A stretch of DNA of 64,000 nucleotides from NCBI RefSeq assembly GCF_019511665.1, contig NZ_JAEUAW010000004.1, positions 248,001 to 312,000 of the forward strand, read 5' to 3'. A model generated the notes under the pieces. That model did not search any database. It was not told where the DNA came from and was given only the letters and a program-made list of their open reading frames with translations. The stretch is from Microbacterium jejuense. Its GTDB lineage: Bacteria; Actinomycetota; Actinomycetes; Actinomycetales; Microbacteriaceae. The translations under genes were made by a program, and so were the position numbers. This document shows positions 1 to 9,383 of the stretch, piece after piece (position 1 is the stretch's first letter; every line of letters begins with the position of its first letter).

Positions 1-648
1 GCCGTCGGCCGTCAGTGGCGCCGCGCCCGGGGCCGCGGCATCCTTCTCGGGAATCGGCGTGTGCGAGATCCGCGAGATCAGCAGCACCGCGAGCGCGACG
101 CACAGGATCTGCAGCAGGAAGGGCCAGAACGAGCCGACCGCGAACAGGAACGCGCCCAGGGGCGGGCCCGCGAGCTGGTTGGCGACGAGGTAGCCGGCCT
201 GCATGCGGGCGTTGCCGATGCCGAGGTCGGCGGGGCGCACCATCATGGGCAGCAGCGTGCTGCCCGCCGAATCCGCGAACACCTCCGCGATGCCGTAGAG
301 GAACGCCGTGGCCAGCACGATCCACACCGTGGCGTGCCCGGTGACGAGGAACACCACGAGCGCCCCGACGATGACGGCGCGGATGCCGTTGGCGAGCATC
401 ACGAGCCGGCGCCGGTCGTGGTGGTCGGCGACGGACCCGGCGAGCAGGCCGAACAGCAGCCACGGCAGGAACTGCATCATGGCGCCCGATGCGACGAGCA
501 CCGGCGATGACGTCATCGAGGCGATCAGCAGGGGCGCCGCCGACAGCGCGATGCCGTCGCCGAGATTGCTGGTCCACGACGACGCCAGCAGCCACCGGAA
601 GTCCCTGCCCAGGCGGCGTGGTGCGATGAGTTCGCCGAGCGAGGGCAT
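1..648 (-). CDS. MFS transporter, N-terminal part (cut by window edge)
   Basis: Open reading frame entering from the left edge; 216 codons are visible and no stop is reached, so the C-terminus lies outside. The start ATG at 648 opens with MPSLGELIAPRRLGRDFRWL. Alternating hydrophobic segments and a motif A-like loop (GSVADHHDRRRL, residues 71-82) between the second and third helices mark a major facilitator permease. The ASSWTSNLGDGI opening resembles the EntS/multidrug exporter branch, so a drug or siderophore exporter is the best guess; substrate is unknown. It is co-oriented with the sugar-type MFS gene behind it but is separated by about 50 bases. Confidence 0.8.
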   Translation of the reverse strand, partial: MPSLGELIAPRRLGRDFRWLLASSWTSNLGDGIALSAAPLLIASMTSSPVLVASGAMMQFLPWLLFGLLAGSVADHHDRRRLVMLANGIRAVIVGALVVFLVTGHATVWIVLATAFLYGIAEVFADSAGSTLLPMMVRPADLGIGNARMQAGYLVANQLAGPPLGAFLFAVGSFWPFLLQILCVALAVLLISRISHTPIPEKDAAAPGAAPLTADG

Positions 649-696
649 CCCAGCATCCTAGGGGAGCGAACGGATGCCGCCGCCCCGGCCCTTCCG

Positions 697-2160
697 TCAG
701 CTCGCGGCGGGCGCGTCCTTGCGGTGGACGAACAGCGTCTCGGTCTGCTCGATGTCCATGCCCTTCGTCTCGGGCACGCGCCACGCGACGTACACGAACG
801 ACAGCGCCGCGAACAGCGCGTACATGCCGTAGGTGAGCGGCAGGGACCACGACGACATGGCCGGGAACGAGATCGTGATGAGGAAGTTGGCGATCCACTG
901 CGCCCCGGCGGCCACGCCGAGCGCCTTGCCGCGGATGCGGCTCGGGAAGATCTCGCCCAGGAGCACCCACACGAGCGGTCCCCACGACGCGCCGAAGCCG
1001 ACGACGAAGACGTTCGCCGCGACGAGCGCGATCGGGCCCCACGGCGCGGGCAGCGTGACGGCGCCGTCGGCGTCGGTCTCAGAGAACACGAAGCACAGCG
1101 CCATGAGCCCGAGCGAGAGCGTCATCATCACGGAGCCGGTGAGGAGGATCGGCTTCCGGCCCACGCGGTCGACGAGGAAGATCGCGATGAGCGTGACCAG
1201 CACGTTCGTGATCGACGTGACGACGCTGATCGTGAACGAGTCGCTCTCGTCGAATCCGACCGACTGCCACAGGCTCGTCGAGTAGTAGAAGATCACGTTG
1301 ATGCCGACGAACTGCTGGAACACCGACAGGATGATGCCGACCCACACGATGCGCTGAAGCCCCAGCACCGGCCCGCGGATCGAGACGCCGGCGTTCTTGC
1401 GGTCGGCCTCGATGGCGTTCTGCAGCTCGCGGATCGTCTGCTCGAGGTCGGCCGACGGCACGAGTCGGGCGAAGATCGCGCGCGCCTCGTCGCTGCGCCC
1501 CTTCGCCAGCAGGTAGCGGGGCGACTCGGGGAGCGTGAACGAGAGGATGCCGTACACGGCCGACGGGATGACGCCGACGAGGAACATCCACCGCCACGCC
1601 TCCAGGCCGAGCCACAGGACGTTGTCGGCGCCGCCCGCGCTGTTGGCCAGCAGCGCGTCCGACAGCAGCGCCGCGAAGATGCCGATGGTGATCGCCAGCT
1701 GCTGCAGCGACGCGAGACCGCCGCGGATCTGGCGCGGCGCGATCTCGGCGATGTACGCGGGTGCGACGACCGAGGCGATGCCGATGCCGAGACCGCCGAT
1801 CACGCGCCACAGCGCGAGGTCCCACGGCGAGAAGGCGAGGCCGGCGCCGATCGACGAGACGAAGAACATGATCGCGCCGAGGAACATCACGCGCAGGCGC
1901 CCCCACCGATCCGACAGGTTGCCCGCGATGACCGCGCCCACCGCGCACCCCAGCAGCGCGATCGCGACCACGAAGCCGGTGATGACCTCGTTGAGGGCGA
2001 AGTCCTGCGAGATCGAGTCGACGGCGCCGTTGATCACCGACGAGTCGAAGCCGAAGAGGAAGCCGCCCACCGCTGCGGCGACCGAGAGTCCGATCGCGCG
2101 GCGGCCGTACGGGCTGCGGAGCGAGAAGGCGTCCGCGGGGATCGTGCCGGTCCTGTTCAT
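697..2160 (-). CDS. MFS sugar-porter-family transporter
   Basis: A 487-residue, 12-helix permease of the sugar porter family. Visible signatures are the GGFLFGFD opening of helix 1 (residues 32-39), motif A GNLSDRWGRLR (80-90), PESPRYLL after helix 6, QQFVGIN in helix 7, the second motif A copy DRVGRKP, and PETKG after helix 12. Family members bring in hexoses, pentoses or inositol with protons; the substrate cannot be read here. I chose ATG 2160 because a TAGCGT -10 box (2173-2168) ends 7 bases before it, giving a near-leaderless transcript. Divergent from rsmA. Confidence 0.88.
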   Translation of the reverse strand: MNRTGTIPADAFSLRSPYGRRAIGLSVAAAVGGFLFGFDSSVINGAVDSISQDFALNEVITGFVVAIALLGCAVGAVIAGNLSDRWGRLRVMFLGAIMFFVSSIGAGLAFSPWDLALWRVIGGLGIGIASVVAPAYIAEIAPRQIRGGLASLQQLAITIGIFAALLSDALLANSAGGADNVLWLGLEAWRWMFLVGVIPSAVYGILSFTLPESPRYLLAKGRSDEARAIFARLVPSADLEQTIRELQNAIEADRKNAGVSIRGPVLGLQRIVWVGIILSVFQQFVGINVIFYYSTSLWQSVGFDESDSFTISVVTSITNVLVTLIAIFLVDRVGRKPILLTGSVMMTLSLGLMALCFVFSETDADGAVTLPAPWGPIALVAANVFVVGFGASWGPLVWVLLGEIFPSRIRGKALGVAAGAQWIANFLITISFPAMSSWSLPLTYGMYALFAALSFVYVAWRVPETKGMDIEQTETLFVHRKDAPAAS

Positions 2161-2240
2161 GGTGGTCACGCTAGCGCTCTGCCGCAGTCGTCGGGGCGAC
2201 TTGCGTGCGCGCGCCCTCATGTGTCAGTGCGAGCGGCGCG

Positions 2241-2265
2241 GGGATGCCGCGGCCGCCGGCATCCC
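2241..2265. repeat. palindromic repeat, copy 1
   Basis: Perfect inverted repeat with 9-bp arms (GGGATGCCG / CGGCATCCC) around the loop CGGCCGC. The identical 25 bases occur again at 58133-58157. Here it lies between divergent genes, just upstream of the rsmA -10 box, so it is not in a terminator position. Confidence 0.7.
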
Positions 2266-2282
2266 GTCGGTACTGTGGAGGC

Positions 2283-3143
2283 ATGCCCGTGACACTGCTC
2301 GGCGCGGCCGAGATCCGCGCGCTCGCCGCCGACCTCGACGTCACCCCGACCAAGAAGCTCGGGCAGAACTTCGTCGTGGACGCCAACACGGTCCGCAAGA
2401 TCGTGCACGTCGCCGAGGTGCAGCCGGGCGACCGCGTGGTCGAGGTGGGCCCGGGGCTCGGGTCGCTGACCCTTGCGATCCTGGAGGCCGGGGCGTCGGT
2501 CACCGCCGTCGAGATCGACCACCGCCTCGCCGAGCGGCTGCCGGCGACCGCCGCGTCGCACGGCGTCGCCGACGGGGCGCTCACGGTCGTGGACGCGGAT
2601 GCGCTGCGCGTGACCGAGCTGCCGGGCGACCCGGCCGTCCTCGTCGCCAACCTGCCCTACAACGTCAGCGTGCCCGTGCTGCTGCACTTCCTCGAGCACT
2701 TCCCAAGCCTGCAGCGCGGCGTGGTCATGGTGCAGGCGGAGGTCGGCGAGCGGCTGGCCGCCGCGCCCGGGTCGAAGACGTACGGCGCGCCCAGCGTCAA
2801 GGCCGCGTGGTACGGGCCGTGGCGCCTGGCCGGCACCGTGTCGCGCCAGGTGTTCTGGCCTGTGCCCAACGTCGACAGCGTGCTCGTCGGCTTCCACCGG
2901 GATGCCGAGCCGCGCGGCGATGAGGCGCTGCGCGTGCAGACCTTCCGCATCGTCGACGCGGCGTTCCAGCAGCGTCGCAAGATGCTGCGGCAGGCGCTCG
3001 CCGGCGTGCTCGGCGGGACGGCGGCCGAGGCATCCCTCGTCCTGGAACGGGCCGGCGTCGCCCCGACCGCGCGCGGCGAGGAGCTCACGGTCGACGACTA
3101 CGTCCGCATCGCGCGGGCGGCGGAGGCGGACGCGCCGGAGTGA
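2283..3143 (+). CDS. rsmA: 16S rRNA dimethyladenosine transferase RsmA/KsgA
   Basis: A 286-residue SAM-dependent methyltransferase that dimethylates two adjacent adenosines in the 3' terminal loop (helix 45) of 16S rRNA late in 30S assembly. Visible features are [13 protein letters not shown] (21-33), the SAM-binding motif [12 protein letters not shown] (52-63), the acidic AVEIDH end of strand 2, and the catalytic NLPYNVS motif (123-129). The start ATG 2283 lies exactly 6 bases after a TACTGT -10 box (2271-2276), so the mRNA is probably leaderless. rsmA near ispE is the usual actinobacterial arrangement. Confidence 0.97.
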   Translation: MPVTLLGAAEIRALAADLDVTPTKKLGQNFVVDANTVRKIVHVAEVQPGDRVVEVGPGLGSLTLAILEAGASVTAVEIDHRLAERLPATAASHGVADGALTVVDADALRVTELPGDPAVLVANLPYNVSVPVLLHFLEHFPSLQRGVVMVQAEVGERLAAAPGSKTYGAPSVKAAWYGPWRLAGTVSRQVFWPVPNVDSVLVGFHRDAEPRGDEALRVQTFRIVDAAFQQRRKMLRQALAGVLGGTAAEASLVLERAGVAPTARGEELTVDDYVRIARAAEADAPE

Positions 3144-3274
3144 CCCGTCACCCGGCGTTCCGCAGATCTCCACCGCGTCGTCGGCTTCTGCTCGGGTACG
3201 TCGGGTAACCTGCCACCGTTCGCCGGTCCGGTTACACAGGCAGCTCGCCACCCGGCGGACCGGAGTCATCAGCC

Positions 3275-4210
3275 ATGCGCACCGCCGAGTACCCGGCCCC
3301 CGAACGCGTCCTGCTCCACCTGAGCGACACCCATCTGCGCGCCCCGTCGACGCCCCAGCTGTTCGGCACGGTCGACGGCGAGGAGCACCTGGCCTCGGCC
3401 CTGCGCGTCATCGAGTCCAGCGGCGTGCGGCCGCATGCCGTCGTCTTCACCGGCGACCTCGTCGACCTCGGCGAGCCCCTCGCGTATGAGCGCCTGCGGG
3501 CCCTCGTCGAGCCCTTCGCCGAGCGGATCGGCGCGCGCGTCCTGTGGGTCATGGGCAACCACGACGACCGCGCCGCCTTCCGCCCGGCCCTGCTGCACGA
3601 GGCCGCCGACCTGCGCCCCGTCGACCGCGTCGACGAACTGGACGGGCTGCGCGTCGTCACGCTCGACACGACCGTCCCCGGTCATCACCACGGCGAGCTG
3701 CGCGACGAGCAGCTCGCCTGGCTCGCCGACGTGCTCGCCACGCCGGCGCCGCTCGGCACGATCCTCGCGATGCACCACCCGCCGGTGCCGAGCGTGCTGC
3801 CGCTCGCGGCGAGCGTCGAGCTGCGCGACCAGGCCCGACTGGCCGACGTGCTGCACGGCACCGACGTGCGCGGCATCATCGCGGGGCACCTGCACTACTC
3901 GACGTTCGCGACGTTCGCGGGGATCCCCGTGTCGGTCGCGTCCTCGACGTGCTACGCGCAGGATCTCACCGTCCCGGTCGGCGGCACGCGGCCCCAGGAC
4001 GGCGCGCGGGCGTTCAACCTCGTGCACGTCTACGACCGGACGGTGGTCCACTCCGTCGTGCCCATCGACGTCCCCCGCACGCTGGAGCACATCGACGCCG
4101 ACGAGTCGCGGCGCCGCCTGCGGGCGGCCGGCGTCATGCCGGCGGGTGCGGGGGCGCCGATCGCCGGACGGAGGGATGCGCCGACCGCGCCGATTCCCGT
4201 GCTTCGCTGA
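3275..4210 (+). CDS. metallophosphoesterase, CpdA-type
   Basis: A 311-residue calcineurin-like phosphoesterase. The di-metal motifs are all present: SDTH (17-20), GDLVDLGE from residue 60, GNHDD (94-98), MHHPPVP near 167 and GHLHYSTF near 206. This set places it with 3',5'-cyclic nucleotide phosphodiesterases and related phosphoesterases (class III PDE/Icc), acting in the cytosol. A TAACCT -10 (3206-3211) and a leader with an 8-bp hairpin (arms 3223-3230 and 3256-3263) precede the start. Its last 77 bases overlap the convergent Stealth gene. Confidence 0.88.
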   Translation: MRTAEYPAPERVLLHLSDTHLRAPSTPQLFGTVDGEEHLASALRVIESSGVRPHAVVFTGDLVDLGEPLAYERLRALVEPFAERIGARVLWVMGNHDDRAAFRPALLHEAADLRPVDRVDELDGLRVVTLDTTVPGHHHGELRDEQLAWLADVLATPAPLGTILAMHHPPVPSVLPLAASVELRDQARLADVLHGTDVRGIIAGHLHYSTFATFAGIPVSVASSTCYAQDLTVPVGGTRPQDGARAFNLVHVYDRTVVHSVVPIDVPRTLEHIDADESRRRLRAAGVMPAGAGAPIAGRRDAPTAPIPVLR

Positions 4211-5744
4211 GCTCGTCGCGCTCCCACGGCGCCCGCACCGGGAACATGCGCTCCAGCGCTGCGCGGATCGCCTGCACCCGGATCTCTTCGGGCACCTCGG
4301 ACTCTCCGCCGTCGTTGAGGCAGAACATGTCGGCGTCACGACGTTCGGCGAGCCGCTCCATCAGTCGCACCCCCGACGCCATGGTCGTCTGCGCGTACCG
4401 AACGCGGGGGGCCCTGGTCGCCACGGCGCGTCCCGTCAGGAGCGCGTAGTAGTGATACAGGCTGTTGGTCACCGAGATGTCGGTCGCGGAGCGGAAACGG
4501 GATGCCGCGGTCCGCGCGAACTCGTCGGGGAAGGTCTCTTCGAGCTCGGTCATGACGCTCTTGCGCAGCGGCGCCGCGCAGTGCTCGAGGTCTCGCACGA
4601 TGGTGCGCCCGAAGCGCTCGCGCAGGAGGGCGCGGTTCACGCGCAGTCCGTTGTCGTGGCCGCTGCGGTGCAGCGCCGGCTCGCCGGTGCCGATGCGGAC
4701 CTCGCACTCGACGAACTTCGTCACCCCGCCGGGCGTGAAGAACATCTCGGGCTCGACCGCCCGGCCGAAGAACATGTCGTCGTTGGAGTACAGGAAGTGC
4801 TCGGCGAGGCCCGGGATGCGGTGCAGCTGCGCCTCGACGGCGTGCGAGTTGTGCGTCGGCAGCACGGACGGGTCGGCGAAGAACTCCTCGCTGCGAACGA
4901 TCGTGACCTTCGGGTGGTCGAGCAGCCACGCCGGCGTCGGGGAATCGGTGGCGATGAAGATGCGCCGGATCCATGGCGCGTGCATGTGCACGCTGCGCAG
5001 TGCGTAGCGCAGCTCGTCGACCTGCCGGTAGCGCGCGGGGCCGTCGTCGCCGTCTCCGACGCGATAGGCCGCCAGCTGTGCGGCGCGCTGCCGCTGGAAC
5101 TCGCTGGACGATCCGTCGACCCACGAGAAGACGATGTCGACGTCCTCGGTGAACTCCAGCGGGTGCGGGTCGAACATGCCGGCGATCGTTCGCCATGTCC
5201 TCCCGTACCGCTCGACATCGGCGAACTCCACGTCCTCGACGGGCGTCTGCCGTCGCATGAGAGCGTTGTCGCGCGGGGCGCGGACCATGTCGGACCCGAA
5301 GCGCCAGAACTCCAGCGCGACGCCGAGCGAGGGCCCGTAGCGGAGCGAGCCGGACGCGGTGATGCGCGGGCGGTAGAGGCGGACGAAGGAGGGGCCCGCG
5401 CTCACCGGCTCGGCATCGCACACGAGCACGGGCGCTCGCCCCTTCGCCTTGAGGTGGAGCGGCTCGCGCGTGCACACGGCTGCGAGGGCCGCCAGGGCGG
5501 CCTTCCGCCGGCGCGCGTCGACGACGAGTGCGGGCTGCGACCGGCCGTGACGGATCAGCAGCAGGTCGATGCCCGCCGCCTCGAGGGTCTCGGCCACCAG
5601 CAGCAGATCGGCCTCGCGCGCCTCATGCGGCGCGATGTCGTCGTGCACGAGGTGCAGGATGCCGCGGTCGATCACGATGTCGCCGCGGTCGAGGAGCACG
5701 CTCGAGGGTGCGGCGGTGTGCGACAGCGCAGACAAGAGCGTCAT
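4134..5744 (-). CDS. Stealth-family sugar-phosphate transferase
   Basis: A 536-residue protein with the conserved regions of the Stealth family: CR1 DIVFSWVDG (203-211), CR2 around residues 239-275 ([21 protein letters not shown]), CR3 [16 protein letters not shown] and [10 protein letters not shown] (298-327), and a C-terminal CR4-like part. Stealth enzymes are hexose-1-phosphate transferases that build phosphodiester-linked capsule or wall polymers, and GlcNAc-1-phosphotransferase belongs here. I start at ATG 5744 because AAGGAGG lies just before it; an in-frame extension to 5849 lacks support. No other polymer genes are adjacent, so it acts on a product made elsewhere. Confidence 0.85.
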   Translation of the reverse strand: MTLLSALSHTAAPSSVLLDRGDIVIDRGILHLVHDDIAPHEAREADLLLVAETLEAAGIDLLLIRHGRSQPALVVDARRRKAALAALAAVCTREPLHLKAKGRAPVLVCDAEPVSAGPSFVRLYRPRITASGSLRYGPSLGVALEFWRFGSDMVRAPRDNALMRRQTPVEDVEFADVERYGRTWRTIAGMFDPHPLEFTEDVDIVFSWVDGSSSEFQRQRAAQLAAYRVGDGDDGPARYRQVDELRYALRSVHMHAPWIRRIFIATDSPTPAWLLDHPKVTIVRSEEFFADPSVLPTHNSHAVEAQLHRIPGLAEHFLYSNDDMFFGRAVEPEMFFTPGGVTKFVECEVRIGTGEPALHRSGHDNGLRVNRALLRERFGRTIVRDLEHCAAPLRKSVMTELEETFPDEFARTAASRFRSATDISVTNSLYHYYALLTGRAVATRAPRVRYAQTTMASGVRLMERLAERRDADMFCLNDGGESEVPEEIRVQAIRAALERMFPVRAPWERDELSEARESARSAHPSVRRSAPPHPPA

Positions 5745-5924
5745 GCGTACCTCCTTCTGGCGGTCCGGCCGGGGCGGCGACGATGCGCCGGTGAGGACAC
5801 GATAGAGAGGCTCCGTTACGACGACGTTTCCGGAGGTCCCCATTGACAACGACGTTCACGATGTGCATCCGGCGCCCGCGGTCGTGTCACTGCGAACGGC
5901 GGCCGACGCCGATAGCCTGGACCG

Positions 5925-6992
5925 GTGACCGAAGACGACCGCTACCTGTCCCGCGGCGGAGACCTCCACCGCCCCTACACCGCCGCCGACGACCGCTATG
6001 TCGGCTCCGACTTCCGCCGCGTCGGCACCTCGGGTCTCACGCTCCCGCCCGTGTCGCTCGGCCTGTGGTGGAACTTCGGCGACAACATCCCCTTCGACAA
6101 CCAGCGCGCCCTTCTGCGTCACGCGTTCGACCGCGGCATCACGCACTTCGACCTGGCGAACAACTACGGTCCCCCCTACGGCACCGCCGAGACCAACTTC
6201 GGCCGCATGATGCGCGAGGACTTCGCGCCGTACCGCGACGAGCTCATCATCTCGTCGAAGGCCGGGTACGACATGTGGCACGGCCCCTACGGCAACGGCG
6301 GGTCGCGCAAGTACCTCATCGCCAGCGCCGAGCAGTCGCTCACGCGCATGAGCATCGACTACGTCGACATCTTCTACTCGCACCGCGTCGACCCCGACGT
6401 CCCCGTCGAAGAGACGGTCGGCGCCCTCGACACCCTCGTCCGCCAGGGCAAGGCGCTCTACGTCGGCATCTCGTCCTACAGCGCGGAGCGCACCGCCGAA
6501 GCCGCCGCCGTCGCCCGCTCGCTGGGCACGCCGCTGGTCATCCACCAGCCGGCGTACTCGATCCTCAACCGCTGGGTCGAGGACGGCCTCACGGGTGTGC
6601 TGAAGCAGGAGGGCATGGGGGCCATCGCGTTCACCCCGCTCGCGCAGGGCCTGCTCACCGACAAGTACCTCGGCGGCGGGACCGCCGAGCGCGCGCAGCA
6701 GCGCGGATCGCTGCCGAAGGGCCCGCTCAGCGAGAAGGGGCTCGCCACGCTCCGCGCCCTCGACGTGATCGCGAAGGAGCGAGGGCAGTCGCTGGCCCAG
6801 ATGGCGATCCAGTGGGTGCTGCGCGACCCGGTGGTGGCCTCGGCGCTCATCGGCGCGTCGCGTCCGGCCCAGCTGGACGAGAACCTCAAGGCGCTGGACG
6901 GCCCCGCCTTCACGACGGAGGAGCAGGAGCGCATCGACGCCCTGTCGGACGGCATCGACGTGGACCTCTGGGCGGAATCGGCGAACCGGTGA
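5925..6992 (+). CDS. aldo/keto reductase, YghZ-like
   Basis: A 355-residue NADPH-dependent oxidoreductase with the complete AKR tetrad: Asp77 (DLANNYG), Tyr81, Lys112 (SSKAGYD) and His153 (YSHRVDP). The long form with the GPPYG loop resembles YghZ-type (AKR14) enzymes, which reduce L-glyceraldehyde 3-phosphate and methylglyoxal; the substrate here is inferred from family only. The GTG start at 5925 sits 6 bases after TAGCCT (5913-5918), predicting a leaderless mRNA. The stop overlaps the ispE start by 3 bases, so the two are translationally coupled. Confidence 0.92.
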   Translation: MTEDDRYLSRGGDLHRPYTAADDRYVGSDFRRVGTSGLTLPPVSLGLWWNFGDNIPFDNQRALLRHAFDRGITHFDLANNYGPPYGTAETNFGRMMREDFAPYRDELIISSKAGYDMWHGPYGNGGSRKYLIASAEQSLTRMSIDYVDIFYSHRVDPDVPVEETVGALDTLVRQGKALYVGISSYSAERTAEAAAVARSLGTPLVIHQPAYSILNRWVEDGLTGVLKQEGMGAIAFTPLAQGLLTDKYLGGGTAERAQQRGSLPKGPLSEKGLATLRALDVIAKERGQSLAQMAIQWVLRDPVVASALIGASRPAQLDENLKALDGPAFTTEEQERIDALSDGIDVDLWAESANR

Positions 6993-7918
6993 GTCAGGCT
7001 CTCGCCGCCGAGGGCGTCCGCGTGCGGGCGCCCGGCAAGCTCAACCTCTTCTTCGAGGTCGGCGGCGTGCAGGACGACGGGTACCACGACGTCGCGTCCG
7101 CGTACCAGGCGGTGTCGCTGTTCGAGGACGTCTGGGCCTCGCCGTCCGACGAGTTCACGGTGTCGATCTCGGGCACGGTCGACGTCTCGGGGGTGCCCGC
7201 CGACGACCGCAACCTCGCGGTGCGCGCCGCCCGGCTGGTCGCCCAGCGCATCGGTCACGCCGGCGGAGTGCACCTCGACATCGTCAAGCATGTCCCGGTG
7301 GCGGGCGGCATGGGCGGAGGATCCGCGGATGCCGCCGCCGCCCTCGTCGCGTGCGATGCCCTGTGGGGGGCCGAGCTGGGCACCGCCGAGCTGCACAAGC
7401 TCGCGGCGCGGCTCGGAGCGGACGTGCCCTTCGCGCTCATGGGCGGCACGGCGATCGGCACCGGTCGCGGGGATCAGCTGAGCCCTGCCTTGGCGAAGGG
7501 GCGCTTCGACTGGGTCGTGGTGCCCTCGGACGCCGGGCTGTCGACGCCCGAGGTCTACACGCACCTCGACGAGCTGCGACGGCGCCCCGACATCGGCACC
7601 TCGAACGCGGTGCCCGAGGTGGCCGCCGGCGTGCTGCACGCGCTGCGTGCCGGCGATCCGATCGCGCTCGCCGAGCACACGCGCAACGACCTGCAGCTCG
7701 CGGCGCTGTCGCTGCGGCCCGAGCTGCGCGAAGCGCTGGAGCTGGGCGAGGAGTCCGGCGCGCTCGCGGGCATGGTGTCGGGGTCGGGCCCTACACTGGC
7801 GTTCCTGACCGTCGACCCCGAGTCGGCGCTGGAGCTGCAGATCACGCTGTCTGCGGCGGGGTACGAGGCGCTTCACGTGCACGGACCCGTCGCGGGCGCA
7901 CGTGTGGTGCCGGCCTGA
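6989..7918 (+). CDS. ispE: 4-diphosphocytidyl-2-C-methyl-D-erythritol kinase
   Basis: A 309-residue GHMP kinase that phosphorylates CDP-methylerythritol, the fourth step of the MEP isoprenoid pathway. Visible motifs are [13 protein letters not shown] near the N-terminus, the ATP-binding [17 protein letters not shown] and the C-terminal [10 protein letters not shown]. The GTG start lies in the overlap GTGA with the aldo/keto reductase stop, so expression depends on the upstream gene. The rsmA-ispE-ABC-F neighbourhood is conserved in actinobacteria. Confidence 0.96.
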   Translation: MSQALAAEGVRVRAPGKLNLFFEVGGVQDDGYHDVASAYQAVSLFEDVWASPSDEFTVSISGTVDVSGVPADDRNLAVRAARLVAQRIGHAGGVHLDIVKHVPVAGGMGGGSADAAAALVACDALWGAELGTAELHKLAARLGADVPFALMGGTAIGTGRGDQLSPALAKGRFDWVVVPSDAGLSTPEVYTHLDELRRRPDIGTSNAVPEVAAGVLHALRAGDPIALAEHTRNDLQLAALSLRPELREALELGEESGALAGMVSGSGPTLAFLTVDPESALELQITLSAAGYEALHVHGPVAGARVVPA

Positions 7919-7958
7919 GCCGCCGGCATCCCTGTCCACGTCTTCGAGAGGAACACCT

Positions 7959-9344
7959 ATGAGCACGTCCGAGATCGCCTCGCAGGGCGCGTCGGAGTCC
8001 GACCGCGCGGCGTTCCGTGCCGGCCCCGTCGACGAGGAGTCGCGCCTGCGGCTGGCCGATGGCGGTCTCGACTACCGCCGCGTCGCCGTCGACGGCGACG
8101 ACTACGCGGCCTGGCTGCAGTCCGCGGCGCGAGGGTTCCAGGACGGTGAGCGGTCGCCCGAGCAGGTCGCCGCCTCCCGCGAGCGCAGCGGCTACCGGCG
8201 CGTGACCGGCGTGTACGACCCGCAGGCGCCCATGGCAGAGGCCCCCGTCGCGACGATCGCGTCGTGGATCGCCGAGCTCAGCGTTCCCGGCGGCGCCGTG
8301 ATCCCGTCGTGCGCGATCTCGTCCGTCACGGTCGCGCCCACGCATCGCCGCCGCGGCGTCGCCCGGGCGATGCTCGAGGGCGAGCTGCGCGCGACGCGCG
8401 ACGCGGGTGTGCCCGTGGCGATGCTGACGGTCAGCGAGTCGCCGCTGTACGGGCGCTACGGCTTCGCTCCCGCGGCCGCCGCGGCCGCGTGGAAGATCGA
8501 GACGAAGCGCGCCGCGTGGATCGGCCCCCGGCCGGACGGCCGCGTCGACTTCATCCCGCGCGATCGTGTGCGGCAGCTCATGCCGGTGCTGCACGAGCGC
8601 ATCCGGCACCGCACCGCGGGCGAGATCGACATCGCGGCGAGCTTCTGGGACCTCTTCGCCGGCACCAACCCCGCCGCCGAGCGCACGGGCGAGAAGCGCG
8701 CGATCCAGTACACCGACGCTTCCGGTGAGGTCCGGGGCGCCGCCGTCTACGCCGTGCGTGAGAACGAGGCCGACTTCACGAAGGGCACCGTGAGCGTGCA
8801 CTACCTCGTGGCAGAGACCGACGACGCGTACGCGGCGCTGTGGCGCTTCCTGCTCGAGCTCGACCTCGTCGCCGAGGTCGACGCCGAGAACCTGGCGGTG
8901 GACGAGCGGCTCCTGTGGATGATCGCCGACCAGCGCGCGGCGAAGATCACCGTGCGCGATCACCAGTACGTCCGGATCCTCGACGTGGTCGCTGCGCTAG
9001 AGACGCGCCGTTTCGGCGCCTCGGACCGGCTCGTGCTCGACGTCTCGGATCCGCTCGGCATCGCCGCGGGTCGCTACCTTCTCGAGACCGCCGCGGACGG
9101 GACCGGTCGCGTCCGGCGCGTCGACGACGGCGAGCAGGTGGATGCCGTCCTCCTGACGCTCGGCATCGCGGAGCTGTCGGCGACCTACCTCGGCGGCGTG
9201 TCGGTCGCGACCCTGGCCGCGGCGGGCCGCGTCACCGTGCACGATACCGCCGGGGGTGCGGCATCCACGTCGTCCGAGGCCGTCGCGACGGCGAGCCGCG
9301 TGCTCGGGTGGCACACGGCGCCGCGCCTCAGCATCTGGTACTGA
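7959..9344 (+). CDS. Eis-like GNAT N-acetyltransferase
   Basis: A 461-residue protein with the tripartite Eis layout: an N-terminal GNAT domain with the acetyl-CoA signature SVTVAPTHRRRGVARAML (about 122-139), a second acyltransferase-like domain, and a C-terminal sterol-carrier-like domain. It ends in IWY, consistent with the free C-terminal carboxylate used as catalytic base in Eis. Relatives acetylate amines such as aminoglycosides or protein lysines; the natural substrate is unknown. The start ATG 7959 has GAGAGGA upstream. Confidence 0.88.
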   Translation: MSTSEIASQGASESDRAAFRAGPVDEESRLRLADGGLDYRRVAVDGDDYAAWLQSAARGFQDGERSPEQVAASRERSGYRRVTGVYDPQAPMAEAPVATIASWIAELSVPGGAVIPSCAISSVTVAPTHRRRGVARAMLEGELRATRDAGVPVAMLTVSESPLYGRYGFAPAAAAAAWKIETKRAAWIGPRPDGRVDFIPRDRVRQLMPVLHERIRHRTAGEIDIAASFWDLFAGTNPAAERTGEKRAIQYTDASGEVRGAAVYAVRENEADFTKGTVSVHYLVAETDDAYAALWRFLLELDLVAEVDAENLAVDERLLWMIADQRAAKITVRDHQYVRILDVVAALETRRFGASDRLVLDVSDPLGIAAGRYLLETAADGTGRVRRVDDGEQVDAVLLTLGIAELSATYLGGVSVATLAAAGRVTVHDTAGGAASTSSEAVATASRVLGWHTAPRLSIWY

Positions 9345-9383
9345 CCGTGACGGGATGCCGCGTCGCCTAGCCTGGAAGGCGAC

